NCBI GenBank assembly: GCA_963082875.1
Contig: OY720097.1
Coordinates: 620,001-684,000, forward strand
DNA from: Corella eumyota
Taxonomy: Eukaryota; Chordata; Ascidiacea; Phlebobranchia; Corellidae
Direction of reading: 5' to 3'
Length of the DNA stretch: 64,000 bases
The notes under the pieces were generated by a model that did no database searches, was not told the DNA's origin, and saw only the letters and a list, made by a program, of their open reading frames with translations. This document shows, piece by piece, positions 1 to 10,249 of this stretch (the first letter of the stretch is position 1; every line of letters starts with the position of its first letter). Both the position numbers and the translations under genes were made by a program.

Positions 1-149
1 TCTGACCTAAGATATTATTAAATATTTGATGGAGTTATATTATTTACTGATTCAAATTTTACAAGTTGACAAAAAGTTTTTAAATGGAATAATATCATGC
101 AGTTTTTTCCTTTTTTAAAACTTTAAAGAATATTTTTTATATTTCTTTA

Positions 150-405
150 TCCTCGATGTGGTAAGGCTGACTTTATAGCCTAAACATAGAGTAACATCAG
201 TAACCCCAACCTAGTCTCGAGTTACCTGTGGCAGTTTGGGATATTATAAATTATAATTGCCCAATAATTAAGTTGCTGACTAATTATTGGGTCAGCAAGA
301 GTTCATACCGTTTATAGCGCCTTACTTAAGTGCGCTACAGCATGATAGCAGTAGGAATCAAACCCAAGACCTCATAAAGTGAAGCCAAGTTCTCGACCAC
401 TACTT
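150..405 (-). mobile_element. tRNA-derived SINE, near full length
   Basis: Antisense copy of the common SINE of this window. Read on the minus strand, a B-box-like GGTTTGATTCC lies near the head and the body continues to a CACATCGAGGATAAA-like tail. It lies in the presumed last intron of the kelch-like gene. I see no exon in 1-518. Confidence 0.8.
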
Positions 406-518
406 TTAAGACACACAGAAAAGGCTTAAACTAAAGTAGAAATACCAGTAGTATCCTAATAACTGAACCGTAAAAGCGACATCTAACCCAAATAAATAAC
501 CAAGTTGTTAATAATCAC

Positions 519-3500
519 CTAATCGAGTTTGTAGATGGATCGAAATAACTGATATTTGGACAGGGGTTTCCCCGCTCATCACGACCCCCAACGACGAAGA
601 TCTAAAATAATTTAAAACCAATATTAACTCATATTTTCTTATTTGTAATTAACCACGATAATTGTGCTCATGATAATTGTACTCCTGCTAAGCCAGCACT
701 TAATCAGCAGCATAATTATTGGGCAATTATAATCTATAATATCCCAAACTACCACAGGCAACTCGAGACTGGGTTGGGGTAACTTATGTTACTCTATGTT
801 TAAATCGCGCATTAGAGTTTCCTATATCGAGGATAAACACATATACAAAAAAAAATTAAAAATCATTGACCGAATAAACATTACCCTAAAATCATAAGTC
901 TATAAAACTTTCATATGTCAATTCGGTTAAATGGCTTTCGGTAATATAGACAGATGCCATTATAATTACCTTTTCATTACAAGCCGTTAATCCGCTGCTC
1001 GCTCTTTCAGTGTTTAAATTTGGCGCTAGAGTGCTCCAAGTGGCGGAGGTAGGGTGGTAACACAATATTGCCTTCAATGTGCCACCGGTCACGTAAATAA
1101 TGCCACCAAATGCGGTGGCATTGATGCACTTTGTAGGGTTAGGCATCGGTGTCGATAACTCCCAAGTATTGGCGGTTGAGTTGTAGATCTGAAAAGTAAA
1201 CACTTTAAATAATTTGTTATTTAATAAATATTTATTTTTAAACCTCTTGAAAGTGCTTACCTTTTAGAATTTAATTTTTTACAAAAATTTAAAATATAGG
1301 TCCCCGGTGGGAAATGTTAAAATAACAAAATACAAACGAATTTAACGTAACAAATCATAGCGTATGACGTAATAATGACGCATAACGTACGAGTATTGTA
1401 TCTTAACTAAGTACGCAATGTTTTTTTTTATATTAGGTACCAACATTTGACCCCGAAAAATTATTTTTACCAAAAAAAAACATCAAAAAAGACATCAACT
1501 TAGTGTCGGCTTTCACTAATTATTATTTAAATATATCAGCATCTTTTACAAACATTACAAAATCAAATCTATTTAAAATAAAGTCTAACCACATATAAAT
1601 AACTATATTAAGTTGAACACACGCTTACACAAATTAATTCTCAATAAAACCAACTATAAATTATATCACATTCTATATTCCATGTATTAAACAAAATAAG
1701 CTAACATTATTTACCACTACATATTCTATTGATATACAACTTTCTGTTTAAATATAAATTATTAAACTGGATCATGTAAAACTAAATTAAACTAAACTGT
1801 CCAAACATAACTTAAACGAACTATTTTATAACAATACTAACTATACACTTACGCACTACTCTAGTACTATAAGAGATTGTTTTTAACTAAAAGCACTCAA
1901 GTTAAAAATCTGCTTCACCAAAAAAAACGATTTTAGCTTTTTTGCCTCGTTCCCTAATCGCAAGAATCGTTGTAGACATGAAGCTACTTAGGTCAAGGCT
2001 CGAGTAAAGCGCGAAGTTAATTTAATATCAAGTGATAACTTTGTTAAAATAGCAGTAACATCAGGGTATTTTAAAAATGTTAAAAAAATTATTTTTATCT
2101 GTAATTAGGTTAAAAAATTTTGAATATTTCAAAACTGGGTTAAAAAAATCCGTGCTCTTAAACAAAAGATATTTGAAACAATTAAGGACTTTATACGATT
2201 TTATTTTAAAAAGTTTTTAAAAATGGAAAAAGTGTCTACCTGGACTCGATCGGTAGCAACTTTAATGCTCGGGCCTCCTCCGATTACGTAAATAGCGCCC
2301 TTTAGTGAGCAAACTGCGGCCGAGCTCACTCCCTCCCTCATTGTTCTCATTTCCTCCCATTTGTTCGATCTTTGAGGATAAATAAAATTTAAAATAAAAT
2401 TTACCTGGTGACATCAAAATTTACGTCACAATTGATGACGTTAGAACTTAGTTATGGAATAAGCTCATGTTTTGTGACGTCATAAAAATTCTGACGTTTA
2501 CCCAACTTTCTGACGCCACAAACTATAACGTTGAATCAAAGTTATATAATAAGCAAATGTTTTGTGGCGTCATTAAAATTATTACGTTTACCAAACTCTA
2601 TGACGTCATAAATGTATCGATTCTGAACTTATTAAATCGTAAGAAACATAACAATTCTCCATGACGTAATAAACGTATCAAAAGTTTTGTTCTAGAACAA
2701 ATATACCCACCAACCTGTAATTAAACCTCTCCAAACTATCCACCCTCAACAATCCATCGTAACCTCCCACCGCGTACAACTCCCCCCTACAAACAACCAT
2801 CCTATGGCGCCATCTCGCGGTCTTCAAATTACCGAGTTCGACCCACTGTCGGAGTGTCATATCGTACATCCAAGCTTCCTATAAGTGGAAAGTTAATTTA
2901 ATGCAGCTAACAAGTATTTTTTAAATATAAACTTAAGGTGATGGGTTTTTTATTTTGTTGGGTAGAGTGTGCTGTTGTGACGTGTTTTAGTTATCCGTAA
3001 ACGTCGGGCTCAAAAGCAAATAGTGTGGCATTGGTGCGGCTCGAACCCGAAACCTTTTGGCTTGTATTTTAATGTTAAGCCTTTTAGTAAGTAGGTTTAA
3101 AATGACAGCATTTACAGGCAGCATATGTCCAATATTAGTGGGGGATTTATCTTATATATAAGATCCTCAAAACAAAAAAAACTCCCGTTTGTGGTTTTTC
3201 TTACTTTTTTTGTTTCTTTTCCACCGGAAATGACGACATTGTTCCGCCACGCTGCACACGCAAACTCCGCCCATTTCTTCGTCGGAGTCTCCTCCTTACA
3301 ACCCGGAAGTTGGCAGAGTGTCGTTCTAGTTTTGTGCTGAAAATCGAGCATCATGACGTCATTGATAAATTGGTCATCCTTATCACAACCACCGACGACG
3401 ACGAATACCTAAAATAATTATTAAAATTAAAAAAAATTAATTAATAATTAACAAAAAAAAAAAAAAAAAAAATTCATTAATTATTTTTAATTACTTGTCG

Positions 3501-6500
3501 GAGGTCAGAATTGTGTCTTGGGGTCAAGTTCGCTTCGTTGGTGACGTCACCGGTCGCGTGATACATTCTCGCTTCCATTATGACGTCACAAACATCAGGA
3601 TTGTTTGTAATAAGAGGATGAGTCTCGATGTTTCGGACAAAGTAAAGAGGATCAATCAAAGGAAGTTTTACCTAAAAATATATTTTTTTACATAATTAAG
3701 AACTAAAATAATGATTTAATTAATTCATTAATAAAAGTAATTAAAAATAGTCGATAACCTGCTCTATAGTCGGGATTTTATTTGTTATAATATGGTCACA
3801 GCCTTATATAATATTCATTGCATTTTTGAAGCTTCATTATATGTATAGACTTATAAAAAAAAAAAAAAAATTTAAATTTTGTAAGTACTAATATTAAAAA
3901 AATCAGGTAGTGTGGTAGGTGGACATGATAACAAACTACAAGCCGAAAAGTTTCCTGGTTCGAGCCGCACCAATGCCACACTATTTGCTCTTGAGCCCTG
4001 GCGTTTACAGATAGCTTAAACACACCAAAAGGTTTCGGGTTCGAGCCGCACCAATGCCACACTATTCACCTTTGAGCCCAGCTTTTACGGATAGCTCAAA
4101 CACACCAAAAGGTTTTTGGTTCGAGCCGCACCAATGCCACACTATTTGCCCCTGAGCCCGGCGTTCACGAATAGCTCAGACACGTCATAATAGCACACAC
4201 TTTCTTGATTAAATATAAAAAAAAATCACTTTGAGGCGATATAAAATAAATTCTAATCTTACATGTTTTAACAACTGGTTTAAATATTTGGTTCTTTTCT
4301 CTGGTTCATGTTCGCACCATCCAATCACCAGCTCAAACACCATTTCTTCGTTGTTAACCATTATGTCATTTCTGCAGATCAATGTTTCCAGAAGGTCAGG
4401 TGACAAGATGACGTAATCAGATTTCTGTAAATTAACATTATGACATCATTAGGTTTGAGAAAAATCGGATTGTTGTTTGTTTATTATGACGTCAACAATT
4501 ACTAAGTTTTGTTTAATAAATAAATTTTATTTAAATTATCTCAGACAAAAAAATTTAAAATTTGTAATCAATAATATTATTTTAAAGACAATTTTCTTAT
4601 AATTTGAATATTAATATGTCTGTGTTTTCTGTGAATTTTAAATAATTTGGAGCAGGAATTGTTACTAAAAATAAATAATTAAGTCACGAAGTCGTTACAA
4701 CGATTATATTGGCCACGTGGTTGTAAAAAATACCAAAAATTTTTAAAAAATACCAAAAAATTTAAATTTAACTATCTGATTATGACGTCATCAATAAATC
4801 TTAACTCATTATGACATTATAGAAGTTAAAATAAACAAATTATGACGTCACCTCTTTAAGTTGGTCGAAGCACGTGACACACTTAAGTCTGGCGAGCAAC
4901 AAAAGGCGGGAAAGGTCGTGCGCATGCGCGAGTTCCATGATCCCTGGTGAGTTTTCCACCGATAATTCCCCGATGAAATAATTCCCACAAGCTTCCATGA
5001 CTCTCGTGAACTAAAAAGTATAAAAATAGTTATTAGTAAAAGTAGTAGAAAAACAAGATTTTTTAGTACTTGATGACATGTGAGTAGTAAGAATCGAACC
5101 ATAGACTTGTAAAATTTTCTTTAAAATAAAAAGGTTAGCAGTGGGATTCGAACCTTTACTTTTTAAGTTTTAGTTCGTGCTTAGAAAAAAGTCAGCAGTG
5201 GGTATTAAACCCTACACTCTAAGTTCTAAACCGCCTTAAAATTAAATGGTCAGCAGTAAGAATCGAACACTAACTTTAAATTTAAAATTCTCCTAAAAAT
5301 AAACTATCAGTAGTGGGAATCGAACCCCAGGTTTTTAGGTTTTAATCTGATCTAAAATTAAAAGGTTAGCAGTCAAACTTCTAGTTATAACTTCCTCTAT
5401 ATTAACCTCAAACTTCTAGTTATAACTTCCTCTATATTAAAGTATTTTTATTCCACCAACCTGAAGCAAACTCGCGGCTTCTAGAACGTTTTGAACATTG
5501 TCTCGATCAACTTCCAAGTATGACGTATAAGCATATCTTATCAACACCTTCATGACGTCACAATTAAGTCCCTTAATCACCACGCATGACTGATCACGTT
5601 CGCGGTACGGGTTACAAAACATCGCTCTAGAATAAAAATCATTATGACGTCATAAGGTACAGTTTTAAATAAGCTTATTTTGTTTGTGACGTCACCGAAT
5701 GTTTAAGATGTCACCAGTTTTATTACGTTTTTGTGACGTCATCAGTCAATTTTTATTTGTGACGCCACAAGTTCAACTTACTTGAAATAGCGACTACTAG
5801 CGGCCATTATCATCCGATGACATCGAAACTTTTGACCACCAACATCGATTGTGACGTCCGTAAATTGACTGTCCAATGCAAGTTCTCGAATCGAATCCTT
5901 AAAATGACGTCATTAAATAAATTTTAAAATATTTGTTTAAAAAATATTAAAATTAAATCAATAGATAAATCAACTAGTTAGTTGTAATTACCCTAATTAA
6001 TAAAATCCAATCAAATATTTATAAACAAACTAACTTGCATGAGGGTTGGAAAATAAGGATCAGAATATTGGAAACTCGAACCCGAACTATTACGACGAAT
6101 TTTGTTCGAAAGGTTCACTAAAAATTTGGGTAAAAAGTGTTTACTTAGCTAAAAAGTGTTTACTCTCAAGAAAAATTTAATTGGTACAATTAGAATTAAA
6201 AATAAGTGTTGAAAAAATCCTACGCAAATTAAGGTGATAATTACAAACTTAATTTTGGAAATTGTTTTAGCTTATTTTTAAATTATTTTTTACCCTTTTC
6301 TGTTTCGTTAGTGACGTCATCCTTTCCCGAATTTTGAATTAATTGAATTCCAGTTTCGGATAAGTTTGGACGCTCGAAAAGTTCGTTCACATTTATGTAA
6401 ACACTTTTTTGTGGATTTTCAACTCCGTATGTGACGTCATTATCACGATTGTCATACGTCATAACCGATTCATTGTCCACATATTCGTTCTCTGTGACGT

Positions 6501-6921
6501 TTTTGTTTTCGATTACTAACGCGTCAACTTCAGAATTAAGTTCGATTGTTTCGTCACGTTTTGATGACGTCACGGGGTCAGGGGTTAGCGAACTCGAAGA
6601 TGACGTCGAGGGGTACAATCCTACGTCATCAGTGACGTCATTAATCGTCTCTGTCGATGCAGAACGAGATGATTTAGCGACAAAAATGTCGTTGTCAAAT
6701 TTATGGTTAAACGGGGATTCCCCTGACGTAGAAGGAGCCACGCTCGAATGAGTTTTACGAACTTTGTTTCTCAATTTCTTTAACTTCGACTTGTAAGGAG
6801 ATTTCCTTGCCGGTGATGACGTCACTTCAAGACCTGCTGACGTCACTGAGTGAACTCGTGGTCGTGGCACAAGTGCCTCGTTGTTGTCACCACCCTCACT
6901 CGCGTTATTACGAGATTCCAT
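519..6921 (-). CDS. Kelch-like protein (BTB-BACK-kelch), 3' end beyond window
   Basis: Kelch-like proteins are substrate adaptors of CUL3 ubiquitin ligases: BTB binds CUL3 and the kelch propeller binds the target. Twelve exons join in phase: 6294-6921, 6035-6117, 5782-5897, 5461-5626, 4852-5010, 4263-4424, 3495-3671, 3205-3408, 2715-2878, 2240-2369, 970-1188, 519-601. The last ends at a donor in phase 2, so more coding lies left of base 1. At least 763 residues are visible: a Ser/Thr-rich, probably disordered N-terminal extension (1-210), BTB (about 237-335), BACK (about 335-440), then kelch blades with Gly-Gly doublets (VVGG, ISGG, AVGG, VIGG, VTGG, VVGG). The start is ATG 6921; a GTG six bases upstream was rejected. 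The long N-terminal extension recalls KLHL1/4/5 or KLHL29, but the subfamily is not resolved. TGACGTCA palindromes fill introns and exons; the donor after 4852 lies inside one. Confidence 0.9.
681..865 (+). mobile_element. tRNA-derived SINE, 5'-truncated
   Basis: The tRNA-like head is missing. The body runs from ACTCCTGCTAAGCCAGCAC to the A-rich tail. It lies in a kelch-like gene intron, opposite in direction to the gene. Confidence 0.75.
2955..3085 (-). mobile_element. Second SINE-like family, partial copy
   Basis: Minus-strand sense carries GGTTTCGGGTTCGAGCCGCA, a tRNA B-box match, then a GCCACACTATTTG core and a GTCACAACAGCACAC tail. The same core is seen at 3905-4200, 10441-11140 and 41370-41550. 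Confidence 0.55.
3747..3798 (-). repeat. Fragment of MITE-like repeat
   Basis: Short piece matching the end of a 150-190 base interspersed repeat whose fuller copies lie at 38655-38800 and 40425-40610. Key words are TTATAATATGGTCACA and the neighbouring CTATAGTCGGGATTTTA. Confidence 0.45.
3905..4200 (+). mobile_element. Second SINE-like family with triplicated core
   Basis: A tRNA-like head (about 3905-3955) is followed by three tandem copies of a GTTCGAGCCGCACCAATGCC unit at about 81-base spacing (near 3957, 4038, 4119), then a tail ending near CACACTTTCTTG. It lies in a kelch-like gene intron. Confidence 0.6.
5085..5440 (-). repeat. Tandem array of B-box-like units
   Basis: About five degenerate units of roughly 62 bases. 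Each contains, on the minus strand, a word like GGTTCGATTCCCACTGCTGA, the B-box part of the window's main SINE. The array ends in two copies of a 31-base unit (TCAAACTTCTAGTTATAAC). It sits in an intron of the kelch-like gene. Confidence 0.55.
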
Positions 6922-6940
6922 TTTCACACTCTTATATGAA

Positions 6941-6967
6941 TGACGTCACTATTAAATTATGACGTCA
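6941..6967. promoter_or_regulatory. Paired TGACGTCA sites upstream of the kelch-like start
   Basis: Two perfect TGACGTCA octamers start 19 bases apart, 20 to 46 bases upstream of ATG 6921. They lie in the 5' leader or core promoter and could bind bZIP (CREB/ATF) dimers. Confidence 0.4.
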
Positions 6968-8104
6968 CTGATATAGTTTATAACGTAGTTAACACCTGAA
7001 AGTTAAAGTACCTGGTTTTAGAATTAAACAAATAATTAAAATTATATATTTTTTAATTTAAACAAAAATTTAAAAATATAAATAAATATTTTAAAATTAA
7101 AAATATTTATATTTATAAAAAATACACAATTAAAAAAAATTCTTTTTGTACTAAATATCAACAAGTATTTTCTTATATAACTATAATGTTTTCTTATATA
7201 ACAATAATGTTGAACTTTTATTGACTTATCTAACTCTATTTTAAAACTTTCTAAAACTTTAAAAAACCCAGACTGTTCATGTTATTATTCATAAAACAAT
7301 GCCATACTGTGACATCACAATCATGTAGTCTCTGGACAGCGGATTAAAATTTGAAATATTCGGGTTTCTGTAAAACGGAAGTCAATATTTCCGCAACGTA
7401 TACTTCCTTATATGGCGTGCACTGTTACGCGATGGCAGAATAATAAATGGTATTATGACATCACAAAGTTTTATTATTTTATAATTTAAATTAAATATGT
7501 TTATTAGGACAAATAACAACAAACATAAAATGTAATAAACCAAATTATATTAAAATAAATTATTTTCAAATTTTCGGAAATAATTAATTAATTGTGAGTT
7601 ATTGACAATAATACGAAGTATTGTTTTGTAACAATTAAGTTATATTTAAAATTGTAACAAATTTAAACAATCAAGTCATTGTCATACTCATTGTTAAACT
7701 TATTTCTATATTTACGATGTGTTAATCTATATTATGTAATAATACATATTCATTTTCCAACAGTATGTAGGATTAAATATTATTTTTCCAAGTTAGTTAA
7801 AATGAATTTATAAAGATTTCATTTTTACTGTTTTATCAAAATATTATCAACTAGTTGTCTTAAACTAACGACAAATTTCCTGTTTTTAAAATGTCAAAAT
7901 CACACTAAAAAGTTTAATAAAGATTCTGTAAAAATAACGCAAAAATACGAACAACCTTATAATAAGAACAACATTTTTTTATGATTTTACTTCAACTAAC
8001 TAGTCTTAACTGCCTTGCAGTAGATTTACTGCTAATAAAGCTGAATATAGTTTTAACACTTAGCTATACAAAGAGTAATTTATCAAAATATTATGCCAAA
8101 AAAA

Positions 8105-8530
8105 ATAAACTGCATATCGAGTATAGTCGACTTCCTTATCAGGCACATTGAATGTGGCATACAATAGTCTATAATAAACACTATATCCCCCCAACTAGTA
8201 TATAGATTGGTTCTTTACTACTCTGTAAATCGAATGCACTATATAGTAACCTGTTTATTAGGGACTTTGAATGTAAATATTTAAAGCATATAAAATGTAT
8301 AATAAACACTATATTTTTCAACCAAGATATAGCCTGAGTCTGTACTAGTGTTACCTACTGCACTATATTGTAACCTGTTTTAAATGAAGTTATTTTAAAA
8401 CATATAAAATCTATAGTTAACGCTATGCACCTTTACGCAGTACTTTGGCAGATATAATGTTTACTATATTGGGTTTGTAGTACTAGTGTTACATTAATGC
8501 ACTGTCTCATGTTTAACCTGCTAAACCGTT
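8105..8530. repeat. Degenerate tandem repeat, about 115-125 base period
   Basis: Three to four diverged units share words such as AATAAACACTATAT, TGCACTATATAGTAACCTG and GTACTAGTGTTAC in the same order. No coding potential is evident. Confidence 0.5.
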
Positions 8531-9324
8531 CAACTGCTACCTTCCCGTCATATGTCGTGTAAAACTTTAATAGATTTAACATGCGGCACATGTGTTATTA
8601 TATACAAGCAGCAACCGATTGTTTGTTGCGTTTAGTAATAGCTTGATGTTAATTTAGCAACTCTTATAAATCAACGCTTGCTTATTTATTTTAAGTTTCG
8701 TTTTTTTACAGTTGCTCGCTTGAATGTGCATTTTTTATGTTTTAAAAATGCTAATTATAAAGCACAGAAAAGCATAAATACTTTATATTTAAAATATTTA
8801 CAGTTTTATTTTTTTTTAACAAATATTTGAAGGACATATCCTTTAAAAATTTACTGTCAATATATTGAACTTACATTATTCAATCTATATTTCACCTTAT
8901 GTATAACTAGTACTATTAACTGTAATTAATACTGTATAAAAGTGCACAAGGAAGCTACAAGCTTAAATTATTGACCTCAATTAAAAAGTCATCAAACTAG
9001 AATAATTTAGGTTTGCACACCTTTTACTATGAATAATCAGTTAAATATAAACCAATGGTTGTTCAACTTACATATAACGTAAGCTTAGTGTTACAACTGA
9101 TTGGCTTTTATATATATACGACTTACACCACTTTCCCATTACAATATCACATTGTTTATTGTTTTAATATTATCACACATTTTACAATATGACACCACTT
9201 CCTGTTGGTTATAATGCAAGGGCTTTTATGTTACAATACTTACTTATAAACCACTTTTTATAAGGCTATTTTTGCTTGAAATTGTAATTAACCATTGAAA
9301 GCATGGTAGAATAATGTCGATACT

Positions 9325-9450
9325 ATCGTTCTTATAAACATATATTACCCCATACCAATTCCACATTATTTGCCTCCAATCTCGGCGTTCTAAGCTAGAT
9401 TCAACACGTCGCAACAACACACCCTTGCCCAGTAAAATATAACAAACTTA
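9325..9450 (+). mobile_element. Second SINE-like family, 3' part
   Basis: Matches the core and tail of the 3905-4200 element (ACATTATTTGCC, GGCGTTC, CACGTCGCAACAACACACCC). The head is missing. Confidence 0.45.
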
Positions 9451-9869
9451 TCAACTTAATGATATGATAAAAAGCATTTATTACCTTGACCCAATGTTAA
9501 GTTGTGAAAGCTTAATAGATTGTCGGCTGGTAATATTATCCTGATATAAATTGCCATTTAGGCTTTAGATTTGAAAATACATTAAACCCCCCAAAAAGCA
9601 GCTTGCTGTCGGTGGAATTTTAACCTAAAACCTTAGGTATAGAAACACTTGACTTACAGCTAAAAAAAAAACAATTTCCCACGAATAATAAAACTTTCTA
9701 CTTATTTAAAGCAATCTAAAAGGTCTCAAGATCGAGTCCCAACGCGCGCAACCTTATTTTTTTTCTAATCAAATTTATCTTTTTTTGAAATTAAAACAAT
9801 TTTTTTCGTATTTGCATATTATTGTAAACTATAAATAATTTGAACATAACAAAAATAAAGAACTTTTTA

Positions 9870-10249
9870 TGACGTCACAACTACACCATGCTATATGACG
9901 TCATATCAACTAAAAAATTTGAGGCAACACCAAAATAAGAGTTGTGACGTCATGGCCACGTCACACAAAAAAGGAACTTAACAAAAAAATAATTTACGCG
10001 CCAGCTATATTTAAATATGACGTCACGTATTAGAACAGTGACGTAACAAAAGCAAGTTTACATTATTTGTGACGTCAGAAAGGTAGAACGATAAGAGCGT
10101 TGACGTCACAGATCAGCTACAGCTGAAATTACAGCATTAAATGATGACGTCATAAATATGAAAGATCGATATTACAAGGCGTAATTGATACGTCATAGAA
10201 ACAAAGCGATGTAGTGACGTCAAAGGTGGGTAACAATGACGTCACATAC
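9870..10249. promoter_or_regulatory. Nine TGACGTCA palindromes at the ETFDH 3' end
   Basis: Perfect copies near 9870, 9896, 9944, 10018, 10070, 10101, 10144, 10214 and 10238: nine in 380 bases. The last contains the TGA stop codon of ETFDH. The role is unknown. Confidence 0.55.

Larger units (their letters stand above)
2475..6967. promoter_or_regulatory. Cluster of 21 perfect TGACGTCA palindromes
   Basis: TGACGTCA is the CRE/ATF-type octamer. I count 21 perfect copies in 4.5 kb, at about 2475, 2601, 3354, 3542, 3581, 4487, 4783, 4843, 5553, 5644, 5687, 5733, 5904, 6312, 6432, 6563, 6632, 6817, 6838, 6941 and 6960, plus many one-base variants. They lie in introns, in the first exon and just upstream of the start codon. 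Sequence shows the motif; binding by CREB/ATF factors is inference. Confidence 0.6.
6968..9869. other. Intergenic region between ETFDH 3' end and kelch-like gene
   Basis: No coding exon recognised. It is AT-rich. Near 7365-7415 lie three ETS-type cores (ACGGAAGT, ATTTCCGC, ACTTCCTT), a possible upstream promoter of the kelch-like gene. A degenerate repeat lies at 8105-8530 and a partial second-family SINE at 9325-9450. Near 9725-9755 a B-box-like AGATCGAGTCCC stands alone. Confidence 0.6.

Noticed and set aside
6431-6751. 106-residue plus-strand reading frame opposite the first kelch-like exon
   Set aside because: It is the reverse of a coding exon with strong sense-strand support (in-phase splice to BTB exons) and has no recognisable motif.
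6922-6927. GTG at 6927 as start of the kelch-like protein
   Set aside because: A normal ATG lies six bases downstream in the same frame; nuclear genes rarely start at GTG.
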